Source: JBIOJB01 sp044450465 (GTDB lineage Bacteria > Chloroflexota > Dormibacteria > Dormibacterales > Dormibacteraceae). Taken from it: a DNA stretch of 47,634 nt. Positions 7,025 through 15,414 of this stretch are shown piece by piece (the first letter of the stretch is position 1; each line of letters begins with the position of its first letter). The notes beneath the pieces were generated by a model. It was not told where the DNA came from. It ran no database searches and saw only the letters and a program-made list of their open reading frames with translations. A program made the position numbers and the translations under genes. Where the stretch lies: positions 1 through 47,634 of the forward strand of contig JBIOJB010000005.1 of the NCBI GenBank assembly GCA_044450465.1. The letters run 5' to 3'.

Positions 7025-8973
7025 CCGACACCCTCGAACGATTCTTGGTTGACCTACGGTTCGATGTGCCCGCAGGACTGGCAGAGCGCGCCAAGGCGGC
7101 GGCATTGGATCCGGTCGAGGCTCCGCCGTCAGGGCGCCGTGCGGCTCACAGGCGGCGAGCTTCGGGCGGGCAGAGGCAGTCCTGGGCGCCGGCCCTGGTG
7201 GCAGTGCTGCTTGCCGTCGCCGTAGTGGCCGCACTGGTCGGTGTCCGCGCCCTCCATCCCATGACACCAGCGCCCGCCAAGCACGGATTTCCAATCACGC
7301 TTCACCACAACGGGTACCTGGTGGTCGCCGACGGCAGCAGTCTTGTCGCGATCGATCCGTCTACAGGATCGCGGCAAACCCTGCTGTCGGCGGCTCTGCC
7401 CTTGAGCGATCCGGCCTATTCGTCAGACGGCTCCAAGCTTGCATATCTCCAGGGCGGTAGTTCGATTCGGGTGCTCGACTCTGCGTCCGGTCATATCGCA
7501 GAGGTCACGACGTGTTCGTGTGGAACGTCCAGCCAGCTGACGTGGTCACCTGACGGCTCGCGACTCGCGTACACCAATGATTACCAGCCGACAGGTTCCG
7601 AAATAGACGTGATCGACGCCGACGGGGCCCATCGCACACAACTCACACACTTTCCCAAGGCGGACTTTCCATGGGAACCGAGCTGGTCACCGGACGGGAC
7701 TCGTATCGCGTTCGCGATGCGCGACAGCGGCGGTATCGCTGTCATGAACGCCGACGGCTCGGGTCTCAAGATCATTCTCGCCGGCAATAGGTTGCAGAGC
7801 TCGGCGGGAGGGAGCGCGGACACGCCCGAATGGTCGCCTGACGGTTCCCGGATCGCCTATGTCTGGGATCCGGGGACGTCAGCTGAATACCAGCTCTGGG
7901 CGATGAATCCAGACGGATCTCACCGGACCAAGATCTGGGCCAGCCCACCTTGTTGCGTCACCGCCGAGGGGGGACCGGCTTGGTCACCCGACGCGACTCG
8001 GATTGCCACTGTGACCTTCAACACGCTGTGGGTGATGAATGCCGACGGGAGTAATCCCCAGAGCCTCGGCACGGTGGGGACCGGCCAGCGGCCGACCTGG
8101 CAGCCCGAGCCGATCGTCACGCTGTGGCATAACGGGTCCGTAGTGGTGAGCTACGGCAATGGCCTGATCGCGATCGATACGGCCGACCCGCGCCTCGACC
8201 ATCCAATCGTCACCGTCCCGACGGGCGAAGAGGTCAGCGACGCCGCCTACACGCGGGACGGCACCAGGCTCGCTTACATCAATGGCGGGGGCTCGATCTG
8301 GGTACTCGATACCACAACCGGACTCATCAAAGAGCTAACGACGTGTCACTGTCCGATCATCAGCCACGTGAGCTGGTCGCCAGACGGATCGCGCCTGGCG
8401 TTTACCGACGCTGATTCGAATGGTGCGTTCCAGCTGTTCGTGATCGGCGCCGATGGTATGAATCGAAGTCAGCTGACCTACTTCGCCCAGAAGACCCCTT
8501 CGCAACCAAGCTGGTCGCCGGACGGAACCCGCATCGCGTTCAGAACGGAGCACGAGATCGATGTCATCAAGCCTGATCAATCCAATAAACCCGGGCCGGT
8601 CACGCTCCTCACGGACGCGGATGGGCCCTGGGACCCTGCGTGGTCGCCGGACGGCTCGAAGATCGCCTACGTCGTCGATCCCCGATCTCCGCAAGCCAAG
8701 CCGGCGCCCTTTGAATACCAACTCTGGGTGATGAATGCAGACGGCTCGCACCGCACCGAGATCTTTACGAGCCCCGGATGCTGCATCACCGGCTGGGGCG
8801 GGCCGGCCTGGTCACCCGACGGGACCCGGATTGCAATCGTGGCGCTCCCGCCACTCGCAGCCATTAACGGTGACTACTGGACGCTTTGGGTCATGAACGC
8901 CGACGGCAGCAGAGCCCAAACGTTGCCCGGATACGTCGTCGGCGACCGTCCGACCTGGCAGCCGATCCCATGA
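7021..8973 (+). CDS. Membrane-anchored TolB-like beta-propeller protein, possible sigma-factor regulator
   Basis: A short N-terminal region (1-50) that could contact the sigma factor is followed by one membrane segment (about 56-77) and an external domain of PD40/WD40-type repeats. Ten W-S-P-D-G-(S/T)-(R/K)-(I/L)-A-like repeats occur in two groups of five, each group opening with an N-G-x-x-V-V...L-I/V-A-I-D strand, so the propeller has been internally duplicated. Matching cysteine pairs (T-T-C-S-C / T-T-C-H-C and P-C-C-V-T / G-C-C-I-T) occur in both halves and may form disulfides or bind a ligand. It overlaps the sigma gene by four bases. Role as anti-sigma factor or surface sensor is inferred from position and topology; no canonical zinc anti-sigma domain is seen. 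Confidence 0.75.
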   Translation: MTDTLERFLVDLRFDVPAGLAERAKAAALDPVEAPPSGRRAAHRRRASGGQRQSWAPALVAVLLAVAVVAALVGVRALHPMTPAPAKHGFPITLHHNGYLVVADGSSLVAIDPSTGSRQTLLSAALPLSDPAYSSDGSKLAYLQGGSSIRVLDSASGHIAEVTTCSCGTSSQLTWSPDGSRLAYTNDYQPTGSEIDVIDADGAHRTQLTHFPKADFPWEPSWSPDGTRIAFAMRDSGGIAVMNADGSGLKIILAGNRLQSSAGGSADTPEWSPDGSRIAYVWDPGTSAEYQLWAMNPDGSHRTKIWASPPCCVTAEGGPAWSPDATRIATVTFNTLWVMNADGSNPQSLGTVGTGQRPTWQPEPIVTLWHNGSVVVSYGNGLIAIDTADPRLDHPIVTVPTGEEVSDAAYTRDGTRLAYINGGGSIWVLDTTTGLIKELTTCHCPIISHVSWSPDGSRLAFTDADSNGAFQLFVIGADGMNRSQLTYFAQKTPSQPSWSPDGTRIAFRTEHEIDVIKPDQSNKPGPVTLLTDADGPWDPAWSPDGSKIAYVVDPRSPQAKPAPFEYQLWVMNADGSHRTEIFTSPGCCITGWGGPAWSPDGTRIAIVALPPLAAINGDYWTLWVMNADGSRAQTLPGYVVGDRPTWQPIP

Positions 8974-9007
8974 CCAACCCCCATCGAGTTTACTGAGGAA
9001 TGCAGTC

Positions 9008-10480
9008 ATGAAGCTGGTGACTGTCCTGCTTGCGGCGGCGCTCGTTGTTGGGGCTTGCTCATCATCCTCAACGACTGCCGGCGTTTCTGTGCTCGGCGCC
9101 TCTCTGCCGAAGTGCGCCGACGACCCGACCTGGCGCTGCGGCACCGTGACCGTTCCGCTTGATCGAGCGAACCCCGGCGCGGGGATGCTGAAGGTTGCCT
9201 TCTTCGTCCAGGCTCACCTCGACACGACCAGGCCGGCGCTCGAGCCGATTTTCGTTTCACCAGGGGGCCCGGGTGCCTCGATATGGGCCGATCACGGTTA
9301 CCTGCCGCTGCTGAATTGGGATGTTCGCCACGACACCGTCCTGGTCGAGCCCCGCGGCGTCGGCCTCTCCGGAGCCATCGTGTGCCAGGAGCTACAAAGT
9401 GGAACTGCCAACTTCGCTGACCTGCGTAAAGCAACGGCGGATTGCGGTCGCCAACTGGGCGCGGCAGCCAGCCAATACGACACAGGCGACGTCGCGCTCG
9501 ACATCGACGACGTCCGGAAGGCGCTTGGGGTCGACTCCTTCGACCTCTATTCAGCGTCTTACGCCACCATCACCGAACAGGCATATGTCACACGCTTCCC
9601 GAATCATGTCCACGCCCTGGTGCTCGATTCGGGATTCGCGATCACCAACTCGGGCGAGGACGTTCTCGGCATCGGCTACGCCGCGGCATGGATCCGGGTC
9701 GCGAGCCTGGTGTGCCAGCGAAGTGCGGACTGTTCCGGAGCCTACTCTCGGCCCCAGGACCTAATCAGGTGGCTCATCACGCGTGTAGCGGCGAGCCCTA
9801 TCCATGGTTCCGTTGCGGGCTCAAGCGCGTCTCTCGTCGCTGATGAGGCGGCCATCGAAAGTCTCCTGCCGGCTATCGGACCGAAAAGCGCCCAGCTCCA
9901 GCCAAAAACGCTGCTCGACGCCATAACCGCGCTCAGGGCGGGTGATTCAGGGCCACTCCTTCAGGTCGTCGCTCAATGGGGGCAGCTGGCGTCGGGGACA
10001 CCCGACCCGGGCTTCTCAGCCGGCGACAGCTCCGCGGTCTACTGCAACGATCAGGTCTTCCCCTGGGCTCAGTCCGATTCGCTGGCCGTCCGTGAGCAGA
10101 AGGTCGCGGCAGCCTATGCAGCCCTACCAGCAAATGCCTTCGACCCGTTCACGACAGCCGGCTGGGCCGCGGGGAATCCCGGGCCAGACATATGCATAAC
10201 CTGGCCATCACCGAAAACGCCAGAGCCGGTGATCCCCGCCGGCGCGAAGTATCCATCGCTGCCGACTCTGATCATGAGCGGCGACCAGGACATGAACGCG
10301 CCGGAAGAGATCAGTCGGATTCTCCTGAAGGAGTTCCCGAGCGCGACCTTCCTGGTCGTGGCTGGTGCCGGCCACGACTCTGCGGCGCCGGGTTGGACCA
10401 GCTGTGGGGGTCAGGCGGTGGCCACGTTCTTCGACACGCTGCGGGTCGATCCGGCCGCCTGCGCGACATACAAGGGGTGA
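9008..10480 (+). CDS. Exported alpha/beta hydrolase lipoprotein, S33/tripeptidyl-aminopeptidase-like
   Basis: The N-terminus is a lipoprotein signal with V-G-A-C at the cleavage site (Cys17). The body has the alpha/beta-hydrolase pattern of the SlpD/TAP-like S33 peptidases: oxyanion segment S-P-G-G-P-G-A (about 84-90), E-P-R-G-V-G-L-S-G, the nucleophile elbow around Ser184, an acid near Asp428 (S-G-D-Q-D) and His456 (G-A-G-H-D). The elbow reads S-A-S-Y-A rather than the usual G-x-S-x-G, which could lower or alter activity. It follows the propeller gene by 34 bases, with GAGGAA as ribosome site, so it is probably the last gene of the sigma-factor operon. A role in hydrolysing external peptides or esters is likely; the substrate is unknown. 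Confidence 0.8.
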   Translation: MKLVTVLLAAALVVGACSSSSTTAGVSVLGASLPKCADDPTWRCGTVTVPLDRANPGAGMLKVAFFVQAHLDTTRPALEPIFVSPGGPGASIWADHGYLPLLNWDVRHDTVLVEPRGVGLSGAIVCQELQSGTANFADLRKATADCGRQLGAAASQYDTGDVALDIDDVRKALGVDSFDLYSASYATITEQAYVTRFPNHVHALVLDSGFAITNSGEDVLGIGYAAAWIRVASLVCQRSADCSGAYSRPQDLIRWLITRVAASPIHGSVAGSSASLVADEAAIESLLPAIGPKSAQLQPKTLLDAITALRAGDSGPLLQVVAQWGQLASGTPDPGFSAGDSSAVYCNDQVFPWAQSDSLAVREQKVAAAYAALPANAFDPFTTAGWAAGNPGPDICITWPSPKTPEPVIPAGAKYPSLPTLIMSGDQDMNAPEEISRILLKEFPSATFLVVAGAGHDSAAPGWTSCGGQAVATFFDTLRVDPAACATYKG

Positions 10481-10768
10481 CTTCAGAAGGTTGTTGCGTT
10501 TTTAGCAAGGACGTTGCCAAACTGCGCCGTTTGGTGATGCTCGGTGTGGTCTAGCGAATTTCAGCACGTCGGCTGATGGTTTCCCAGGTGCCTCGGCTGA
10601 TTCTTGACACGCGTCGCATGGGGGGGATGAGCGTTACGTCGACGCTCATTCGGGAACCCACTCTCGGACGTTGTCCGGTACAAACAGGGACCCTCCGCCG
10701 AGAGGGTCGTCCGGCCCTTTTCCGCCGCGGCCGGATAGGAGACGCTGACCCACGTAGGAGGTGGCTCA
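10481..10768. promoter_or_regulatory. Intergenic region with two hairpins upstream of the lipoprotein gene
   Basis: Two clear inverted repeats are present: ATGAGCGT / ACGCTCAT (10627-10634 and 10642-10649, 7-base spacer), which may be an operator, and GACCCTC / GAGGGTC (10689-10695 and 10702-10708, loop CGCCGA) followed within a few bases by CCCTTTT, which resembles a terminator or attenuator. Between them GGGAACC at 10652-10658 resembles the GGAAC -35 element of ECF sigma factor promoters, which would fit the sigma factor gene upstream. All three readings are tentative. Confidence 0.35.
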
Positions 10769-11295
10769 GTGTCGAACTGGTTTGCCAGCTGGTCTGTCGT
10801 TCCGCGCGGCGTCGTGAGGATCTTTGCAGTGGCATTCGCATCGTGCTTGCATGTGGGTGTGGCTCGGCAGGCCCAAGCGGATCCAGCCCTGCCGGAGCTT
10901 CGGCCACGACGGCAAGTACGACCTCTACCCCCGCCGCCATCGCAGGCCTGGATGCGTGTTCACTCGTGAGTGCGTCAGATGCATCCGCCGTCATAAGCGT
11001 CCCGCTCACTCAGACGGCCGGCAGCACGCCGACAACATGTGACTATGCCGGACAGGACGGGTACTCGGTGGTCGAAGTGAGCCTGCGGGCCACGACTCCG
11101 ACCGACTTCGCCACCAGGTGTTCAACCATCACCCCGTTCCAGGGGATCGGCGACGCGGCTTGCGGCGGCCCCAAGGTTTTCCTGGTCCGTAAGGGAAACA
11201 CTGAAGTCGACTTCCGCGCCACAACCAGCCTCGGTGCACTCCAGGCCATGATGAACTTCTCATATCTCGCGAAGAAGATCGTCGCCAAGCTATGA
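10769..11295 (+). pseudogene. Putative DUF3558-like lipoprotein gene with a -1 frameshift in the signal region
   Basis: A TAGGAGG site at 10755-10761 and a GTG at 10769 open a frame that encodes a signal-like N-terminus (S-N-W-F-A-S-W...V-V-R-I-F-A-V-A-F-A-S-C), but this frame soon loses character. The lipobox V-L-A-C-G and a typical Gly/Ser/Ala/Thr linker lie in another frame (about 10846 onward), which then runs to the stop at 11295. One missing base near 10845-10852 joins the two. The mature part (about 110 residues) has D-A-C-S-L-V-S-A-S-D-A and T-C-D-Y-A, as in DUF3558-type lipoproteins, which have paired cysteines and unknown function. It may be a sequencing error, a decayed gene or programmed. 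Without correction, the nominal start in the second frame is 10576. Confidence 0.55.
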
Positions 11296-11465
11296 AGCAC
11301 CAGCCCTCGAGAACGGCACAGGTCTAGCGGCTTTCTACAAGCGTGTCGAAAGAGGCCGGCCGGGCGGTTGGCGCCCAGATGCGGCTCGCGGCGCCCTGTT
11401 TCGCCGGCCGGCGGCGGCTCAGCTGATTAGGCGTTCCGAACGGAGACCTGTCAGGGGCCGGGAGC

Positions 11466-11488
11466 ATACCCCTAGCCCGTAGGGTCAT
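11466..11488 (+). promoter_or_regulatory. Possible CsoR operator (imperfect)
   Basis: ATACCCCTA and CGTAGGGTCAT flank a short centre, giving an imperfect TACCC...GGGT dyad of the type bound by copper sensors of the CsoR family. It is weaker than the two other sites. Confidence 0.35.
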
Positions 11489-11617
11489 GTGGCATTGCGA
11501 AACCGTTGTCCTCGAGGCCCCCCCCGGCCCTCGATCTTCCCGAATTTCAATCTAAGCGCCATCGTACGTTGGCCAGTTCGAGCTTCCGACCTTGGCTGGC
11601 CGCCGGTCCGCGCGACC

Positions 11618-11632
11618 TACCCCTATCGGGTA
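11618..11632 (+). promoter_or_regulatory. CsoR-type operator upstream of the SHOCT gene
   Basis: TACCC-CTATC-GGGTA is a perfect five-base inverted repeat with a five-base centre, matching the G/C-rich dyads flanked by TA that CsoR repressors bind. It lies about 93 bases before the SHOCT gene start, a suitable place for the promoter of that gene. Confidence 0.6.
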
Positions 11633-11724
11633 CTTCGGCCCCTCAAACAGGGGACCGCGGGCCCTCGTCGGGGCGGTCGCGCGCCGTTAGGTTGGGCTGA
11701 CCAAATCGTGAAGGAGAGAACGCA

Positions 11725-11946
11725 ATGATGTGGGGTTATTCGGATGGCGCGGGCTGGCTCTGGATGGTGCCGATGATGGTTCTCTTCTGGGGCGGCCTCA
11801 TCGCACTCGTGTATTTCGTCGCGCGTGCCTTCAGTGGTCCCAAGAGCATTGGCGACCCGGCCATGGCGACACTGCGCCAGCGCCTCGCGGCAGGCCAGAT
11901 CAGCCAGGAAGAGTTCGACAAGACGAAGCGGATTCTGCAGGGCTGA
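11725..11946 (+). CDS. Small SHOCT-domain membrane protein
   Basis: The 73-residue protein has one membrane segment (about 9-36, rich in Trp, Met and Leu) followed by a SHOCT motif (M-A-T-L-R-Q-R-L-A-A-G-Q-I-S-Q-E-E-F-D) at the C-terminus. SHOCT proteins are short oligomerising membrane proteins often found beside copper and other metal resistance genes. The start is the ATG at 11725, with GGAGAG eight to ten bases upstream; a second ATG follows directly. It is preceded by CsoR-type palindromes and followed, after a 200-base gap, by csoR. Methionine-rich N-terminus (M-M-W...M-V-P-M-M) might bind Cu(I); this is inference. Confidence 0.85.
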   Translation: MMWGYSDGAGWLWMVPMMVLFWGGLIALVYFVARAFSGPKSIGDPAMATLRQRLAAGQISQEEFDKTKRILQG

Positions 11947-12132
11947 GCATGAGCCAGCACCTGCCTGGGCGATGAACCTCGCCGCGCGAAATCTGCATTG
12001 CCCTGGGTCTGCTCGCGCGGCTGCAAGGCGGAGTTCATGGTCGACCAGCAGAGGCTCGTGACGCCTCGCCCGCCGACCTTCACACAACTGGAGGTTGCAT
12101 CAGGCATGACTGCGCTCGACACGAAACAACCG

Positions 12133-12149
12133 ATACCCCAGAGGGGTAT
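12133..12149 (+). promoter_or_regulatory. CsoR operator overlapping the csoR promoter
   Basis: ATACCCC-AGA-GGGGTAT is a perfect seven-base inverted repeat, the typical CsoR operator form. It overlaps a -10-like TATATT (12147-12152) only four bases before the csoR start codon, so repressor binding would block the promoter, and the csoR mRNA may be leaderless. Autoregulation by copper is the simplest reading. Confidence 0.75.
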
Positions 12150-12155
12150 ATTGAA

Positions 12156-12437
12156 ATGATGCCAGGCTACAAGTCGCACAAGGCCCAGGTCCAGAGCCGC
12201 CTGAGGCGGATCGAAGGGCAGGTTCGAGGCGTCCAGAAGATGGTCGAAGAGGACCGCTACTGCATCGACGTGCTCACGCAGGTGGGTGCAGTGAAGGCAG
12301 CGCTGGACGGCGTCGCCCTCCTGCTGCTCCAGGACCACACCGAACACTGCGTGGTCGAGGCCATCCAGGCCGGCGATGGCGAGCTGAAGGTTCGCGAGCT
12401 CAACGAGGCGGTAGAGCGGCTGGTCAAGGGGCGGTGA
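12156..12437 (+). CDS. csoR: Copper-sensing transcriptional repressor, CsoR family
   Basis: The 93-residue all-helical protein has the DUF156 pattern (R-L-R-R-I-E-G-Q-V-R-G-V at 15-26). The Cu(I) ligands Cys36 (R-Y-C-I-D), His61 and Cys65 (D-H-T-E-H-C) occur at the same residue numbers as in Mycobacterium tuberculosis CsoR, so a copper sensor is much more likely than a nickel (RcnR) or persulfide (CstR) one. Apo-CsoR represses, Cu(I) binding releases the DNA. A perfect operator lies just upstream and the copper ATPase begins five bases after its stop, so both should be co-induced by copper. The start may be either of two consecutive ATGs. Confidence 0.95.
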   Translation: MMPGYKSHKAQVQSRLRRIEGQVRGVQKMVEEDRYCIDVLTQVGAVKAALDGVALLLLQDHTEHCVVEAIQAGDGELKVRELNEAVERLVKGR

Positions 12438-12441
12438 GACT

Positions 12442-15369
12442 TTGAATCCGGTCGACTTTGCCGTTGTAGCGAGCGGGTTGGCGGTGACCGCGCTGCTCAC
12501 CTGGTTCTTCTTCGGCCCGAAGAAAGCGCACGAGGCGGAGCAGAAGGGAAACCTTCAGGAAGTCAAGGTGACGGTCAAAGGAGGCTACTCCCCCGACCTG
12601 GTAAGGGTTCGGCAGGGCGTGCCGCTGCGGATCGTGTTCGACCGCCAGGAGAGCGGCGAGTGCACCTCACGGGTGGTCTTTCCAGACTTCGCGCTGAACC
12701 GGCCGCTCGCCGCGTACGCGCAGACGACCGTCGAGCTGCTCCCTGAACACGCGGGCGAGTTCGGCTTTGCGTGCGGGATGAACATGGTCCACGGCAAGCT
12801 GATCGTCGAGCCCTCGACCAACGGGCATGGAGAGGCCATGGCGCGCACTCGGGAGATCGAAACGCCCCGGCCCCAGGCCGGCGCCGCCGAGGAACCAGAT
12901 CAGCTCACCGAGGACCACGAGATGGCCGAGCGGAGAGCCGAGATCTCAGACCTCACGCGCCGCATGGTCGTGGGCGCGGTGCTCACGGCTCCCGTGTTGT
13001 TTGCCGTCATGGCCGGCAGCTTCCTTCCCGTGGGGATCCTAGGCGACCGCTGGGTTCAGCTGGGGCTCATCACGCCCGTGATGTTCTACTCCGGCTGGCC
13101 CATCCACCGCACAGGCTGGCTCAGCCTTGTCCATCGGCAGGCGGAGATGAATTCGCTGATCACGCTCGGCAGCACCGCCGCGTTCGGCTACAGCCTGATC
13201 GTGACAGTGGCGCCGGCCACCCTGCCGGCAGGACTTCGCGACGTGTACTTCGAGGCCGTCGGCGTGATCATCACGCTGATCCTGCTGGGCCGGCTTTTCG
13301 AGGCCCGCGCCAAGGCGGGAACCGGGGAGGCGATCCGGAAGCTGATCGGGCTCCAGGCCCGCACCGCACGGGTCGTCCGCGGCGGCGTCGAGGCCGACAT
13401 ACGGATTGAGGATGTGATCGAGGGCGATGTCATCGTCGTGCGCCCGGGCGAGAAGATACCCGTCGACGGCGAGGTCGTGGCCGGCGATTCCTCGGTCGAC
13501 GAGTCGATGGTCACCGGCGAGCCGATTCCCGTCACCAAGCGTGCCGGCGACACGGTGATAGGCGCCACCATCAACAGAACCGGCTCATTCCGCTTCCGAG
13601 CCACCAGGGTCGGCCGGGACACGATGCTGGCTCAGATCATCAAGCTGGTCCAGCAGGCCCAGGGCTCGAAGGCGCCGATTCAGCGGCTCGCGGACTCGGT
13701 CTCCAGCTACTTCGTCCCCGCGGTGATCGGCATCGCGATCTGGACCTTTGTCGCCTGGTTCCTGTTCGGGCCGCAGCCCGCGTTCTCGTCGGCCATGGTG
13801 AGCGCGGTCGCGGTCCTGATCATCGCCTGCCCCTGCGCGCTTGGGCTGGCGACCCCGCTATCGGTCATGGTCAGCACCGGCAAGGGGGCGGAGCAGGGCA
13901 TCCTGATCCGCTCGGCGGAGGCCCTGGAGACGGCGCGCAAGCTGGACACGATTGTCCTGGACAAGACCGGGACGATCACGAAGGGCCAGCCGGAGCTTAC
14001 GGATGTGCTTGTCGACGGTGGCTTCAACGAGGACGAGCTCGTGCGGTTGGCTGCGTCGGCGGAGAAGCAGTCGGAGCATCCGCTGGCCACCGCGGTCGTA
14101 GCCGGTGCCCGGTCCCGCGAGCTCATTCTCAGCGAGCCGACCGCGTTCGACTCCGTCACGGGCAAAGGGGTTCGCGCGACGGTGGATGGGCATTCGGTGC
14201 TGATCGGAAACCTTGCCCTTCTCAATGACGCGGGCATCGACACCACCGCCATGCAGGTCGTAGCCGACCGGCTCTCGGCCGACGGTAAGACGCCGCTTCT
14301 CGTCGCCATCGACGCGAAGCCCGCCGGGGTGCTCGCCGTGGCCGACACGCTGAAAGCGGAGTCAGTGGCAGCGGTGACCAGCCTGCGCGCGCTCGGTCTC
14401 GAGGTCGTGATGATCACGGGCGACAACCGGCGCACGGCGGGCGCCATCGCGCGACAGGTCGGAATCGGGCGCGTGCTGGCCGAGGTGCTGCCAGATCGAA
14501 AGGCCGCCGAGGTGAGGCGGCTCCAGGCTGAAGGCAAGCGAGTGGCGATGGTCGGCGACGGAATCAACGACGCGCCGGCGCTCGCCCAGGCGGACGTCGG
14601 CCTAGCGATCGGAACGGGGACCGACGTCGCCATCGAGTCCTCCGACATCACGCTGATCTCGGGAGCCCTCACCGGCCTGGTCACGGCCATTCAGCTGAGT
14701 CGAGCTACCATGCGCAACATACGCCAGAACCTGGTCTGGGCCTTCGGTTACAACGTGATCGGGATACCGATCGCGGCCGGCGCCCTCTACCCATTCATCG
14801 GGCTGCGGCTGAGCCCGATGATCGCTGCCGGCGCGATGGCCATGAGCTCGCTTTCCGTAGTGACGAACGCCAATCGGCTTCGTGGCTTCCACGTCCGGGC
14901 GGCAAGTGTGGTGTCAGCCGCAAAGGGCGCCGAGCCTGTGGTCGAGATAGCCGCCTCGCATCCGTTGGCGACCATCGACCCCGTCTGTGGGATGACCGTC
15001 GATCCGGAGACCGCCGCTGACAAGTTCGAGTACCTGGGCGCCACGTACTACTTCTGCTGCGCTGGATGCCGGGCAGAATTTGAGAAGGCGCCGGACCAGT
15101 ACACAGCCCAGGTGGTGGCCACGCGGAATGGGAGGGTGGACGATCTGGGCCATTCAAGCGTCGCCAGCGCGATGCCGGGAGGAGAAATGGAGCGACAGCA
15201 ATCAGCGATCGATCCCGTCTGCGGAATGAGCGTCGACACGGCCCGCGCCGAGTACCGGTCGTTTCTAGGTGACCAGACCTACTACTTCTGCTCGAAGGGA
15301 TGCAAGGAAAGCTTCGACAAGGATCCGGGCAAGTTCACCGGCGCGATGAAGGCCGATCGCGCCAGCTGA
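12442..15369 (+). CDS. copA: Cu(+)-translocating P-type ATPase with N-terminal cupredoxin and two C-terminal YHS domains
   Basis: The 975-residue protein exports Cu(I). An N-terminal membrane segment (about 6-24) precedes a cupredoxin-like domain (about 40-123) ending in F-A-C-G-M-N-M-V-H-G, with Cys111, Met113, Met115 and His117 as likely copper ligands; the usual heavy-metal-associated CXXC domain is absent. The P1B ATPase core follows, with the transport motif C-P-C (463-465), V-T-G-E (about 357-360), D-K-T-G-T with phospho-Asp507, H-P and G-D-G-I-N-D. Two YHS domains (about 844-890 and 922-967), each with D-P-V-C-G-M and F-C-x-x-G-C, end the chain. The start is TTG at 12442, four bases after csoR. 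The duplicated YHS tail is uncommon and suggests extra metal trafficking sites. Confidence 0.95.
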   Translation: MNPVDFAVVASGLAVTALLTWFFFGPKKAHEAEQKGNLQEVKVTVKGGYSPDLVRVRQGVPLRIVFDRQESGECTSRVVFPDFALNRPLAAYAQTTVELLPEHAGEFGFACGMNMVHGKLIVEPSTNGHGEAMARTREIETPRPQAGAAEEPDQLTEDHEMAERRAEISDLTRRMVVGAVLTAPVLFAVMAGSFLPVGILGDRWVQLGLITPVMFYSGWPIHRTGWLSLVHRQAEMNSLITLGSTAAFGYSLIVTVAPATLPAGLRDVYFEAVGVIITLILLGRLFEARAKAGTGEAIRKLIGLQARTARVVRGGVEADIRIEDVIEGDVIVVRPGEKIPVDGEVVAGDSSVDESMVTGEPIPVTKRAGDTVIGATINRTGSFRFRATRVGRDTMLAQIIKLVQQAQGSKAPIQRLADSVSSYFVPAVIGIAIWTFVAWFLFGPQPAFSSAMVSAVAVLIIACPCALGLATPLSVMVSTGKGAEQGILIRSAEALETARKLDTIVLDKTGTITKGQPELTDVLVDGGFNEDELVRLAASAEKQSEHPLATAVVAGARSRELILSEPTAFDSVTGKGVRATVDGHSVLIGNLALLNDAGIDTTAMQVVADRLSADGKTPLLVAIDAKPAGVLAVADTLKAESVAAVTSLRALGLEVVMITGDNRRTAGAIARQVGIGRVLAEVLPDRKAAEVRRLQAEGKRVAMVGDGINDAPALAQADVGLAIGTGTDVAIESSDITLISGALTGLVTAIQLSRATMRNIRQNLVWAFGYNVIGIPIAAGALYPFIGLRLSPMIAAGAMAMSSLSVVTNANRLRGFHVRAASVVSAAKGAEPVVEIAASHPLATIDPVCGMTVDPETAADKFEYLGATYYFCCAGCRAEFEKAPDQYTAQVVATRNGRVDDLGHSSVASAMPGGEMERQQSAIDPVCGMSVDTARAEYRSFLGDQTYYFCSKGCKESFDKDPGKFTGAMKADRAS

Positions 15370-15414
15370 CACGCTGGACCTTCAAATCCTCGAGACCTCA
15401 CAATCCGGCGTGAG

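Larger units (their letters stand above)
11296..11724. promoter_or_regulatory. Long upstream region of the copper island with two CsoR-like palindromes
   Basis: No gene is seen. Two candidate CsoR sites lie here (11466-11488 and 11618-11632, listed separately). The first part, about 11355-11415, is very GC-rich with repeated GCCGGCCG segments that could fold into a terminator for the upstream lipoprotein gene. Confidence 0.45.

Noticed and set aside
9006..9434. 142-residue minus-strand frame opposite the exported hydrolase
   Set aside because: Arg/Ser/Pro-rich reverse reading of a gene with clear signal peptide and alpha/beta-hydrolase motifs.
11947..12155. Possible small gene between the SHOCT and csoR genes
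   Set aside because: Short frames lack ribosome sites and family features; the segment mostly serves as the csoR promoter.
13707..14690. 327-residue open frame on the minus strand
   Set aside because: It is the reverse of the copper ATPase core, with Ser/Thr/Ala/Arg-rich sequence and no recognisable fold.
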